Shown: positions 47,979-58,458 of the stretch, piece after piece
Layout: the number at the start of each line of letters is the position of its first letter
Position numbering within the stretch: the first letter of the stretch is position 1
Assembly: GCA_032622095.1 (NCBI GenBank)
Contig: CP136066.1
Span: forward strand, 190,454,816-190,518,815
Length of the DNA: 64,000 nt
Direction: 5' to 3'
Source of the DNA: Siphonodentalium dalli
Lineage: Eukaryota; Mollusca; Scaphopoda; Gadilida; Siphonodentaliidae
Made by a program: the position numbers and the translations under genes
The notes under the pieces: generated by a model
Told to the model about the DNA's origin: nothing
What the model saw: only the letters and a program-made list of their open reading frames with translations
The model's database searches: none

Positions 47979-48322
47979 GTGACTTCCCCTATATCGCAAT
48001 CCTCAACCTAACTCAGCACATTGCTACTCGACTTTCAAGGAACATCCCACTGACAAGAAAGAGACAAACCATCGAGTAACCAATAAGCGATTTATCTAGA
48101 CGTATACCCTCCATGTATATAATCCAGTTAAATGCAACCATTGTGTGATACATAATTATATAGCCGTGCATTATACAAGAAATCTTGACCGCCTATCGTA
48201 ACATCTTTCCTTCTTTAAGGGGATGGCAGTAAGACAGTCTAGTCTGACTATGCCACCCCTCGAATATACAATATAATATTTGTCAAATGTATTATTCATT
48301 AATATGTGTATATTGAAATAAA
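47979..48322 (+). other. LINE 3' untranslated region
   Basis: Non-coding sequence between the ORF2 stop and the (TATCC)n tail. GGGGATGGCAGTAAGACAGT and GAAATAAAAT precede the tail. Confidence 0.65.
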
Positions 48323-48337
48323 ATATCCTATCCTATC

Positions 48338-48742
48338 CTATCCTACAAAGTCATCTTTGTCAGAGTCCTGAACATTAACAAATGTTGGTGATTTGGATGT
48401 TGGTCTCTGCAGAGCACTTACTTCTGTCAGTGGTGAAATAACAGCAGTAATATTAGCAGTTGAAGTACTTGCAGTTGTATTGTTAATGTTGTTATTTTCA
48501 CTGTTCTTCCTTCTCCATCCCAATAATGGAACCGGAGACCCATAATTTGAAACACTGGCTGAGATTGTGGCATCTACAGGCAACATTTCATAATGAGACT
48601 GTGATTCATTTAAAACATCATTTTTGGAACTGTTCTCTTGATCAATTCTACTAACAACATCGTGCAAATCATCATCATCTCTAAATAACTGCATAAGATC
48701 ATTGTATGATACCTCATTCAGATTAACTGCGTCAAATTCCAT
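48338..48742 (-). pseudogene. Crypton-like recombinase, probable N-terminal part
   Basis: A 134-codon minus-strand frame starts at ATG 48742 with MEFDAVNLNEVSYNDLMQLF and ends FVNVQDSDKDDFVG exactly where the LINE (TATCC)n tail begins. It is acidic at the start and Asn/Ser/Thr-rich later, as expected for the disordered leader before the recombinase core. The core resumes, on the same strand and in the right order, at about 38420 with NENTVKKT. In KIAA1958-type proteins an acidic D(D/E)F segment precedes an N.(N)T..KT helix, so the two pieces are plausibly one ORF cut by the LINE. No catalytic residues lie in this part, and joining is inferred. Confidence 0.6.
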
Positions 48743-49911
48743 GTTGTTTTAAATTTACATACTTTCGCAAGAATCGATTTATTTACGTTGTGTGCTCTGC
48801 AGAAATTGCAAATGCAGACGACGTTTTAAAAGCATCTAAATCACCCATTGAAATTCATTTAGATGAAATGCAATAAATTACGGCTTTTTCGTAAGTATTC
48901 TGTCTTATATCCTTAACATAATATAAAATTTATTTGATTTTCCCTTTTGTATTTTATCGAATAAAAAACGCCGTCATTAGCTTTTGATCAAGACAGTACT
49001 GAATTACGGGGAATTCCCCACTTCTCTAAAATAGAAATTGTCAATATAGTCCGTATACGTGCGCGCTGCGTTACTTTTTCGATTTCAAAACAGTTTTGGG
49101 TGGCATTTTGAGCTTTTTGGGTCCTGTCTCCACATTTTGTCAGCTTTATTGAACTAATTATTGATTATTTTACGTTCGTAGCACACGAGTATATTATTTT
49201 ACGACTTTTAATTGGTTATTTAGACGTTTTGTTTTGAAAACAAGCCAGTTGTCGAAACGCACGTGCACCAGCTGTTGCCATCCACGATATCCTTGTTGCC
49301 ATCCATGATACAAGATCGGAAACCGCCTAGGCGTTTTCGCGTGTATTTGAGGAAAAATCACTAAATTGTAAGATAAAAGTCCTTTCCCTGTGGAATTTGA
49401 CTGTAGAAGTGTACGCGCATTTATTTCGATCAAACGTTCGATGTGCGGCTTGCTGCTCATGATGTAGCAATCTTGGAACCCAAGATAACTACTCAAAGTG
49501 TTTTTCCTAAACACAAGAACTTTCTTCTTAAAACCATCGAATTGTGGAATTTGGTAAACATTGTAAAATGTAAACGCATTGAAAAATATTTATTTAGACT
49601 AATCATTAACTTACTACACGATTATCGGTTTGTTGACAAACCGTAGTAACATTTTTGTTTACATAACAATGGTTTGAAAACGCGGAAGATCGTTATTGTA
49701 CATGTAGAACTAACACTAATGAATACAAGAACACCATTTATATATTTCTCCATGTTTTTAGTGGTGATGTTTTTAAAGACTTTTCCACTGCGAGTGCCAT
49801 GTGTCCCTATAACGGCGGGCTAATATCAATATGATCAGTTATGTTACAGTGTGTTGTTTGTGATTGCACGAACTGTGAAAATTGCCTTTTTTATTTTCGA
49901 TGAATCTTCAG
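48743..49911. other. intron upstream of the gene B CTLD
   Basis: No recognisable domain. The open frames at 49194-49646 overlap on opposite strands. A pyrimidine-rich stretch (GCCTTTTTTATTTTCGATG) precedes the acceptor at 49911. Confidence 0.4.
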
Positions 49912-50106
49912 CACCACCTTGCAGCGAAACTGGTTTTTATTTGGAAACTAGCATCAATGTCTGCTGGCACTACACTGGGAGATACATGACCTGGGATGCG
50001 GCAAAGGCCTACTGCGCAGCCGCGGGAGGTCATGTGCTGTCGATGAGGTCAAGGAGTATATGGAACTGGTTTGCTACAGAGTTCAGATCTTGGAACCCTG
50101 GTGTAG
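49912..50106 (+). CDS. gene B, C-type lectin-like domain, first half
   Basis: This 195-bp exon begins APPCSETGFYLET and continues NVCWHYTGRYMTWDAAKAYC, then AAAGGHVLSMRS. The W..A...C...GGH signature of the CTLD first helix and loop is intact. The acceptor is GAATCTTCAG ending at 49911 and the donor GTGTAG|GTATGT, GT at 50107. Both junctions are phase 1, exactly as in the gene A exon at 18419, and length differs by three codons. It follows the Thr mini-exon after an intron of 23 kb filled by foldback elements 1 and 3, the Crypton pieces and the LINE. Confidence 0.92.
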
Positions 50107-51416
50107 GTATGTGTGACATAAACGTTTAATTACCGCACATGAACATCTCGATCACCTAGCTGTCAACTGCACAAGTTGAGTGATAATCTGTTGAGCGAAT
50201 TGTATTCAGCTTCGGAGTAACGAATCAGGATATCTGTTTCGGATTTAGTCAATGTTTTGATTAAAGTTCGAAGAACAATAACTCAATTAACAAAGCTGCA
50301 TATTTCGAGATGTTTCACATACATTGCCCCACCATTCTTTATCTAAAACCACTACTTTCAAACGTGGTGGGATGATTGGAAGGTATATCATTACTTCATC
50401 GCCTCGATACAGAATCAAATTTCGAAGATGAGTGCCAAATGTCACGGACACCACAAACAATCTAGATATAAACCAAAGGAATCCGGTTTTATCAGTTCAG
50501 TGTGTTTTTTTCAATTCTTCCAGTAGACTATTATATGACTCTATGTGATTACATTTTTTATTTCAACTCAGTCGCTGGTTATGAATATATCATCCGGACC
50601 AGTTTCGATAACACTCACATAATACTCCTATGCAGCCACGTCATCTTACCTACATTTCTCAGTCACCATTGGTCGAATATCTACACAACTGATGTGTATA
50701 ATCACGCGGTTGTTGAGCGATTTCATTTTCATTCGAGTAGAAAGTTTACTCAATTCGGTGAGTAGAACCAGGTTACTCATAGCTTTAGTCAACGTTGTTT
50801 TGGAGCTATAATTACACAAGCGACAAGATTTTGTTGAGAACTATTTTAGTCAACGATATCATCATTGTATGATAATGACTGCTTGCCGCCGGTACAATAG
50901 TACAGTGATAATATGCAATGCATACATATTGCCCCCGATATGTTAATGGTATGAATCGTGGTAAGGATCGTGTAAGTACATGTAGCCATGAACCTATAGC
51001 CTATTTAGGATTAACGCATGGTAACAACGTGACTGCCTACAGTACTGCGTCCCTTGAATGTCCTTTTAAGATATTTGGAGTACACTTTTGGATCACGAGC
51101 AAGGTTCGAACCCACGACATTAGTAATCACCCGAACAATTTCAGCAGAGGTTAAAGATCCCCTGGCCGCGTTTAAGAATTAAAGGGTTACGGGCGTTTCG
51201 ATTTCGAGAATACCGACACTATCAAATGATGAATGCAATTATAACTATATTATCAAAATCTCCATTGCTGGTTACCCGTTGCTTATCGTGACATGTCCAA
51301 GCGACATTTACCAATAATCGGCACATATAGACCTGACTGGAAATGAAGTTTATTTGCATAATGTACAAAGGTATTGGAAGACATATGTTATGGTAGCCTG
51401 TTCTCCCGCAAAACCG
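50107..51416. other. intron splitting the gene B CTLD, left part
   Basis: No further exon or repeat recognised before the family M element at 51417. Short frames such as 50502-50765 show no CTLD or other motif. Confidence 0.4.
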
Positions 51417-51602
51417 CACATTATCTGCTTATAATTGAACTTATTTTAGGTATATAATCAGCTTAGAATTTCCTCATTTGAGTCTATGATTGAGCTGAAA
51501 ATGAGAGCGATTTAGTCACATTATCAACTCATAATGAGGCGATTCTAAGCAGAATATGTGCGGAGAATAACACACATAAGCCAACTCACGACTTGTCAGG
51601 TG
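51417..51602. mobile_element. MITE family M, copy 7, left half (interrupted)
   Basis: Runs from TTATCTGCTTATAATTGAAC through ACATTATCAACTCATAATGA to CGACTTGTCAGGTG, where foldback 2 begins. Its continuation after the element (CAGGTGTA...) is itself displaced by about 440 bp, resuming recognisably at about 57340. Confidence 0.8.
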
Positions 51603-51934
51603 TGTTACGCCAGCTTTTGAAGTAACTGACCACTTTTGAAGTAGGTCTCCACTTATGAAGTAAAAAACGCCAGCTTTTGAAGTAACTCACCACTTTTGTA
51701 ATAAAATCGCCAGCTTTTGTAGTAAAGTGAGGTCGCCGCTTTTGAAGTAAAAAACGCCAGCTTTTGTAGTAAAAAAACTAGGTCTCCACTTTTGTAATAA
51801 CAAAATTACAGCTTTTGAAGTAAACTGACTCAATACATTTTGACGAGCGCTGAACGATTTTCATGACAAAGTCAACCCGATAATCCATAGTGGCTATCGC
51901 GATACGAGTATGACTTGTGACTGAATATATTTAG

Positions 51935-52700
51935 TGAGTCCGGTTCCGTGACAAAAGAATCCACACCGGTAATCGACCATATGCATGTGACGTGGTTGGA
52001 ATATCCTTCTGTCATACCAACACAAGAGAAATCACACAGTCAATCGCCCATACGCATGTGACGTGTACCAAAAGGCACTTTGTGAGTCCGGTTCCGTGAC
52101 AAAAGAATCCACACCGGTAATCGACCATATGCATGTGGCGTGGTTCGAATATCCTTCAGTCACACCAACACAAGAGAAATAACACAGTCAATCGCCCATA
52201 CGCATGTGACGTGTACCAAAAGGCACTTTGTGAGTCCGGTTCCGTGACAAAAGAATCCACACCGGTAATCGACCATATGCATGTGACGTGGTTCGAATAT
52301 CCTTCAGTCATACCAACACAAGAGAAATCACACAGTCAATTGTCCATACGCGTGTGACGTGTACCAAAGGCACTTAGTGGGTCCGGTTCCGTGACAAAAG
52401 AATCCTCACCGGTAATCGACCATATGCATGTGACGTGGTTCGAATAGCCTTCAGTCATAACAGCAGAAGATAATTTATAGAGTCAATCGCCCATATAAGT
52501 GTGACGTGTACCGAACGGCATTTAGTGAGTCTGTTTCCCTGCCTAATCATATGAACACACATAGGTGATCAATCATACGAGTATATAAGATTGTTCCCAG
52601 TCAGTCTGACAACCCACACTATTGAATGCCCTTACAAGTGCGACCGTTGTCAGAAGAAGTTCGATGTTACATTGAGTCAGGCAAGACTGAAGACGTTTTG
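51935..52700 (+). pseudogene. decayed C2H2 zinc-finger array in the left arm
   Basis: Units of about 148 bp, starting at GAGTCCGG near 51935, 52084, 52232 and 52379, translate to broken finger phrases: HTGNRPYACDV, and NRPYACDVYQKALCESGSVT. At 52629-52680 a better preserved piece reads PYKCDRCQKKF. HTG(E/D)(K/R)PY.C..C is the linker and first half of C2H2 fingers, which bind DNA. Successive pieces lie in different frames, with stops and lost cysteines or histidines. It looks like a duplicated, non-functional remnant of a zinc-finger gene now serving as transposon end sequence. Confidence 0.7.
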
Positions 52701-52770
52701 TCAGTCCAGTAACATGATGACATATATAGTTTCTCGAAATTAGGTGATGTATTAGTTCCAATGGAAAATA

Positions 52771-53925
52771 GTTGGTATATTTATTATTGGCCTCACTTTT
52801 AATTGCATATTCGTACCCTCGAAATTAGGTGACCCGACGTGTTAGGGACAGCAGAAAATGGTTGGTTTATTAGATTCGTCTCCTGAAGGCGACATTAACA
52901 ACAATTTTCAATCATTAAAATTATGTCACATAACCGAAGTATTATAACTACGTCAAACATGGCCAGCTATAAAACACGGGAGCCAGTAATGTGTTGTGTG
53001 GAAACCGTTGGGTTCACATACACTCTGATGATTGAGTATATAAAATAACGGATTCGATGGCATTATGTCGCTATACAGGGAAAGTTAAACTTTCAAATCT
53101 CAATGTTCTTTCCTTTCCAAATTTATTCAACATAATATACGAATACAATTAATTATTTGATTGTAAATTGTCAGGCACAGCAATACAAAATGAAACGCAT
53201 AACAAAATTAAGAATGAATGGAACGATGTTGTTGATGTAGTTAAATAATAATTAGTCAAATTTATCCTCAACCTCCCCTTAGACGCTATAGTTCTTGAAT
53301 AGTTATGTATACTATTGTATAGCTTTATCCCTTATCGCCTTTCATCCACATCAACAATTCTGCTATCTGAATCTGTTTTGTTTATTATGGTCAATAAATG
53401 AAATCAATATTCTATCATGAAGACAATATATGATGGTATACATATTTACTATTGCTATGTTGCACCTATCAATTGGGGTCAGACTAAGTGGTGTACTATA
53501 GTCAGGGAAGGTTGAGGTGTCTCACGGACTGATAACTTAACATAAAAACAATGATGAACTAATTTGAGATATCACAGAACACAACAAAACACACATATTA
53601 GTAATATACCAGATCTCTAAATCCACCAGCCATGCAAATTCGTCCACTGTTTCACGTTTACTGAAGCCAATATATAATAAATCAACTTCACAGTTCGCCC
53701 AGAAACGTTCCTCAAGCCATGTCCTGATTCTATATAAATTATGTCTTACACAGTTACATATATTAATCCAAAGTATCTGCCTCTTACAATTTCTAAATTA
53801 TTTGTGCTAATGTCTCATTCGAGAAGTTGGCCAATATTGGTTTTCAAAAAACGTGGTTCTAATTTAATGTATTTTAAAAATACTCGATATGTTCTTAATA
53901 TGTTACCATGTTTTCCTTTTCTTGT
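52771..53925. other. core of foldback 2, unassigned part
   Basis: AT-rich sequence between the left arm and the end of the OTU/F-box pseudogene. No domain recognised. Confidence 0.45.
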
Positions 53926-55408
53926 TTAGTTTAGTTCAACAATTCGGAACCACCCTGGTCCTCTGCTTTGCACGTGAGCAAGTTTGACGTATGCACACCA
54001 CCATCTCCTCCTTGAAGATATGTATGATTTGAGTGTCAATACCAGTCCACTTGACTTGCCCGCTTTCCTCATGATACACACAACAGAGATGGTGTTCTTC
54101 TCATCGTTTAGTTTCAAATCCGACACCAAACTCGGACCCACATGCAAAGTCCATTTGAACATTTCCATAAGATGACTGTGATTTCTCAAGAAACGAGCAA
54201 CGATGTCATTCTACATACTGCACACCAGGCTCAATCTGCTTGCATGGCTTACATCACTTAGTAGAATATACTCGAGTACTAGTTCATGTATCTCAGGAGG
54301 CAATATGAGAACATACGTGTACATCTCATCTCCATTACGCGCCACTCCACGTCCATGTTCCACATGTACTATATCTCTTTCGCTTACTCTGTCAGGTTCA
54401 ACTTGTTTTGCTGATTCTGATATTGCGTATTCATTACGCGCCACCACACTTGCATTCTCCCCGTGTACTATTGCCGCTTTGCTTGCGATTGCTAATTCAG
54501 TACAAATTTCATCCTTATTACTCACCACCCTACTGCCCTTCTTCCCAGGTACTATTGCTATTTTCCTTACCCTGCCAGGTCTAATGATCGCTGATTCATT
54601 GTCACTATGCGCCCATCCACGTACCTTCTCCGTGTGTACTATTACTCTTTCTCTTACTTTGGGTATAGATTCCGCTGATTCTGTCAACATAGCATCTTCA
54701 TTGCGTTCCACTCCACTACCCTTCTCGTCGTGTACTTTTGCTGTTTCTCTTGATTTGTCAGGTCCAATGCTTGATGAGTCAGTAAAAATGTCATCTTCAT
54801 TACACGCCACTCTACTCCCCTTCTTCCCACGTACAATTGCTATTTCCCTTACTCTGTCTAACTCAGGTCTAATTTTTTGTGATTCTATTAACATCCATTC
54901 TTTACTATGCGCCTCTCCACTTCCCGTCTCCCCATGCACTAATACTCTTTTGCTTGCTCTGATTCAGTCAACATCTTATCTTCATCATGCACCACTCAAA
55001 TTCCCGTCTCACCATGTGTTATTGCCGTTTCGTTTGCTCTGTTAAGTTCAGCTCTTCCTGTTGTGCTCGATATCTCATCATCCTTGATACAAGCTGCTAA
55101 ATCGCCATGCTCTCACTGATCATCTGAGTTGACAGCATCGCTGACCAAACCAGAGAGACTCACATAATGCTCGCCATGTCCTTCAGGCAGATGACCGAGA
55201 ATTATGGACATAATTCCTCTATCAAAAACTCCACTGGGAGATAAGATCGTCGTGTGTTCAAGTCCGCGACAGACAGTACAACACAATTCACATTGAACAT
55301 TTCAACCACTCTTTGTAAAGTGATATGGTCTCCATATGTCCCTTGACGCGCCAATCGTTCTATGTACCGATTTACATTCTCTTCAGGTATGAACGATTGA
55401 ATAGGTGT
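53926..55408 (-). pseudogene. decayed OTU protease and F-box fusion gene
   Basis: Reading leftward from 55408, the first part reads SFIPEENVNRYIERLARQGT, then YGDHITLQRVVEMFNVNCVV. After a one-base shift it continues GIMSIILGHLPEGHGEHYVSL to 55113. This matches the C-terminal two thirds of an OTU cysteine protease (deubiquitinase), including the catalytic histidine region EHYVSL. The catalytic D.NC part is missing. Next come about seven repeats of roughly 37 residues (REIAIVRGKKGSRVACNED type), open from 54939 to 54211 but frameshifted before that. Then comes an F-box, LPPEIHELVLEYILLSD..SRLSLVC, an in-frame stop at 54211-54213, and an in-frame tail to 53926. F-boxes recruit substrates to SCF ubiquitin ligases. 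The lesions make it non-functional. Confidence 0.75.
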
Positions 55409-55882
55409 TCCAACAATAATTTAGTTTGTAATTCCAGGAACCATTATCTCTCGTTATTAAAGTGTCCAAAGGAGATTGTATTACAGTTGTAAATTGAATG
55501 AACATCTTTGACTTATTATTCTGTAGCACGTGCATGATAATATTATTCTAACTGGGACAATGACTCGTGAAATTATGCAGAATCGGTGTTTTGTTGTATG
55601 ACATTCTTAATCACCTGACATCTGGACTTACGTCCTTTGTTTCATAGTTGGCCAATCAGAATGAAACACGTAAGAAAATGGACTTATTTATCATTATTGA
55701 TAATCGACTATAAAATTACAAAAAGGAGACTGAACCTTTTGGCACCAGGAACATTGCGAATTGGAAGTTTGACATAGGACTGTTCTTCCAAAGAAGAGGA
55801 CAAATAGACCAACCTTTTTCCGTTGTAACTGATACATTTGTCACATCCCCCAATTTTGAGGAAATATACATGTTGCCATGTT

Positions 55883-56500
55883 ACTGGACTGACAGAACGT
55901 CTTCAGACACACATCTTGTCACCAGCGTGGATTCTCTTATATATTGTAAGACTCGCGGTCACGGCGAACTTCTTCTAACAAACATCGCACCTATAAGGTC
56001 GGTCACCAGTGTGGATCGTCAGGTTGACGGACATACTGGGAACAACATTGCATTCTCGTATGATTGACCACTTATGTGTGTTCTCATATGCTTAGGCAAG
56101 GAACCGGACTAACTAAATGCCTTTATGGTACACGTCACACGTGTATGGGCGATTGACTGTGATTTCTCTGGTGTTGGTATGATTGGAGGCTATTCAAACC
56201 ACATCACACTCGTATGGTCGATCACCTGTGTGGAATATTTTGTCACGGAACCGGACTCACTATGTGCCTTTTGGTACACGTCACACGCGTATGGGCGATT
56301 GGCTGTATGATTTCTCTTGTGTTGGTATGACTGAAGGATATTCGAACCACGTCACACGCTTATGGTCGATTACCGGTGTGGATTCTTTTGTCACGGAACC
56401 GGACTCACCATGTGCCTTTTGGTACACGTCACACGCGTATGGGCGATTGACTGTGTGATTTATCTTGTGTTGGTATGACTGAAAGCTATTCAAACCACGT
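55883..56500 (-). pseudogene. decayed C2H2 zinc-finger array in the right arm
   Basis: Mirror of the left-arm array. The clearest finger, at about 55915-56016, reads IHTGDRPYRCDVC, a stop, then KKFAVTASLTIYKRIHAGDK. It has the C..C pair, the hydrophobic F and L positions, the second histidine and the HAGDK linker, while the first histidine is tyrosine. Further out, RPYACDVYQKAHGESGSVTK is read at 56281-56493. One stop and several shifts break the array. Confidence 0.75.
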
Positions 56501-56887
56501 CACACTCGTATGGTCGATTAACGGTGTGGATTCTTTTGTCACGGAACTGGACTCACTAAATATATTCAGTCACAAGTCACACTCGTATGGGCGATATCCA
56601 CTATGGATTATCGGGTTGACTTTGTCATGAAAATCGTTCAGCGCCCGTTAAAATGTATTGAGTCAGTTTACTTCAAAAGCTGTAATTTTGTTATTACAAA
56701 AGTGGAGACCTAGTTTTTTTACTACAAAAGCTGGCGTTTTTTACTTCAAAAGCGGAGACCTCACTTTACTACAAAAGCTGGCGATTTTATTACAAAAGTG
56801 GTGAGTTACTTCAAAAGCTGGCGTTTTTTACTTCAAAAGTGGAGACCTACTTCAAAAGTGGTAATTACTTCAAAAGCTGGCGTAACA

Positions 56888-57339
56888 CAGGTGTATGGTA
56901 TTTAAGGCCACATGGTGGTTTGCGCTCAAAAATGCACATAATATTATTCGCTTTTGAATTTTTCTCAGTGTCGAAATAGGTCGATAAATATCTGAACTAC
57001 CATTCTACGAGCATTATGTAACACAAAAAGACGCATTGAAGTAATGAAAAATATAACTGTGAATACGGTATTTGGGTCCCAAACACAAAATAGCCATTTG
57101 CGCTATATGGAACAGGAAAGAGCGTTCCGTGCTAGTCTATTCCTGGTATGGTAGCAATAAAGAACGTTTGCCTGACTTCTGGCGAAAAGTTGAAAACGGC
57201 TGAAAAATGGCTGACTTTGGCAAGTGTTTTTCGGAGCATATGAAGCCGGTATATCGATAGTTCGTATATTTATCGACCTATCGTATCCGTCCCTCCAAAT
57301 TACGTAGACAAATTTGGAGGTCCGAATGAGCCATGTTCG
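56888..57339. other. extra ~440 bp between foldback 2 and the rest of MITE M copy 7
   Basis: After the right-hand CAGGTG copy, the expected family M sequence (TACGCTCTGTAACATGTG) is replaced by about 440 bp that starts TATGGTATTTAAGGCC. It rejoins at TTTAACATGTGTTTTCACTG near 57340. It looks like a further insertion or local rearrangement, but I see no terminal repeats. Confidence 0.5.
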
Positions 57340-57496
57340 TTTAACATGTGTTTTCACTGTGGCACGCCAGCTGGGCACGCGCTATAAAACGAGATAACGG
57401 ATATGACTCCATTATCTGCTTATTTCAGAATCTAAATAATAACGCCATGTACCTATTTCAGTTTATATGTCGATTATGTGCCTTTTTGTGCGAGGA
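57340..57496. mobile_element. MITE family M, copy 7, right half
   Basis: AACATGTGTTTTCACTGTGG, CGCTATAAAACGAGATAACG and TTATTTCAGAATCTAAATAA identify it as the right half of the element cut at 51602. Confidence 0.7.
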
Positions 57497-57848
57497 CGTG
57501 CCGGTTATCAAGATGACGGTATACACCTCTTTACATGGTGTTAGGTTTAGCAATATAAATATGCAATGCCTTCCAGTAGTTATCATTGTATGGGCTAGTT
57601 CTTGACTAAGCGGGCATTGCGACTTGCGACTGATAAAGTATAATTGATATGATGCGGATGTTGGATTCAAACTGTACTGACTCAATGTACTCGATATGGG
57701 TTTGCGTTATGCTCTGGAAGACAATATATAGTCCATTAATCTGAGTTATATGTTTGGATGGGAGGTTTGTACATTTGTCAGGTGATATTATAAATTGAAA
57801 TATTGTCGTTATTAATCTGGCGGTTTGTGATGAACGTATCAGGACAGT
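57497..57848. other. intron without recognised features
   Basis: No domain or repeat recognised between the MITE M half and the third TTAA element. Confidence 0.4.
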
Positions 57849-58376
57849 TTAAAGGCACGTCTGGCTTTCATTGCAGAAATAATTATATTTGTTCAAATCG
57901 CCATCAACAGAAGGAACACCAAAATATATACAGTTCCACTCATATGCCAAACATAATCAGCGCGTAAATAGTATATTGTCGTCAAGACGTACGCTGATGT
58001 ACTTAAACAAGAGACTACTCGTGTTACAGAAGTTGTGCTTCTGTTTACATAACGAAGCGAAATTCTATTGGTTAATCACACAAAAATGATATAAACGCTC
58101 TTTATTATTGCCATATTAGAAAAACAGTAACAAATTACGCTCTTTATATTTACCTATAACGGATCTAAACAAAAGCCAGGAAAAGTTACTTTTTGGGCTT
58201 TTGTTTACATAACAAAGGGGAAAATGTTGACAATAACATACTGTTTATGCAAAATTTCTGATTGGCATAAGAACAAAGTCTGTCTATATCTTACTTTTCC
58301 TTCTGTTTATGACGGTTTTTGACGGAGATGAATATTTTAACAGCATACCCACCACCAATACCTCCCGTATCTTTAA
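57849..58376. mobile_element. TTAA-flanked MITE, copy 3
   Basis: The 520-bp body 57853-58372 lies between TTAA sites. The left end is AGGCACGTCTGGC and the right end, read inward, AGATACGGGAGGT. Interior phrases TGATATAAACGCTCTTTATT, CAATAACATACTGTTTA and ACAAAGTCTGTCTA align with copy 1 over its whole length. It ends about 80 bp before the acceptor of the last gene B exon. Confidence 0.85.
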
Positions 58377-58458
58377 TTCCCCAGCGGCTGCCTCAGTTTA
58401 TTGTGATCATGAAATCGTGTATATACCTGTCGCTTGATATATTTTGATATTCTTCCAG

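Larger units (their letters stand above)
38430..48345 (+). mobile_element. degraded LINE retrotransposon (CR1/L2 group), ~9.9 kb
   Basis: Plus-strand non-LTR element with an ORF1 (38629), a long tandem-repeat region, an endonuclease and reverse-transcriptase ORF2 (44853-47978) and a 3' tail of (TATCC)n at 48323-48345. Short microsatellite tails instead of poly(A) fit the CR1/L2 group. The exact 5' end is uncertain, between about 38400 and 38620. No target duplication was found, which is common after 5' truncation or decay. It separates two parts of a minus-strand Crypton-like pseudogene. Stops and frameshifts in both ORFs show it is dead. Confidence 0.85.
51603..56887. mobile_element. foldback element 2, 5.3 kb, with captured gene sequences
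   Basis: Ends TGTTACGCCAGCTTTTGAAG and CTTCAAAAGCTGGCGTAACA are inverted and flanked by CAGGTG (51597-51602 and 56888-56893). Each arm is about 1.1 kb (51603 to about 52770, and about 55810 to 56887). The outer 240 bp is made of short CTTTTGAAGTA-type repeats and the inner part of about 148-bp repeats with C2H2 zinc-finger character. The 3-kb core carries a decayed minus-strand OTU and F-box gene. No transposase was seen. The 6-bp duplication does not settle the superfamily. Confidence 0.9.

Noticed and set aside
54203-55045. 280-codon plus-strand open frame rich in Ser, Leu and Thr
   Set aside because: It is the antisense of the OTU/F-box pseudogene repeats. The opposite strand carries recognisable OTU and F-box motifs, while this frame has only low-complexity composition.
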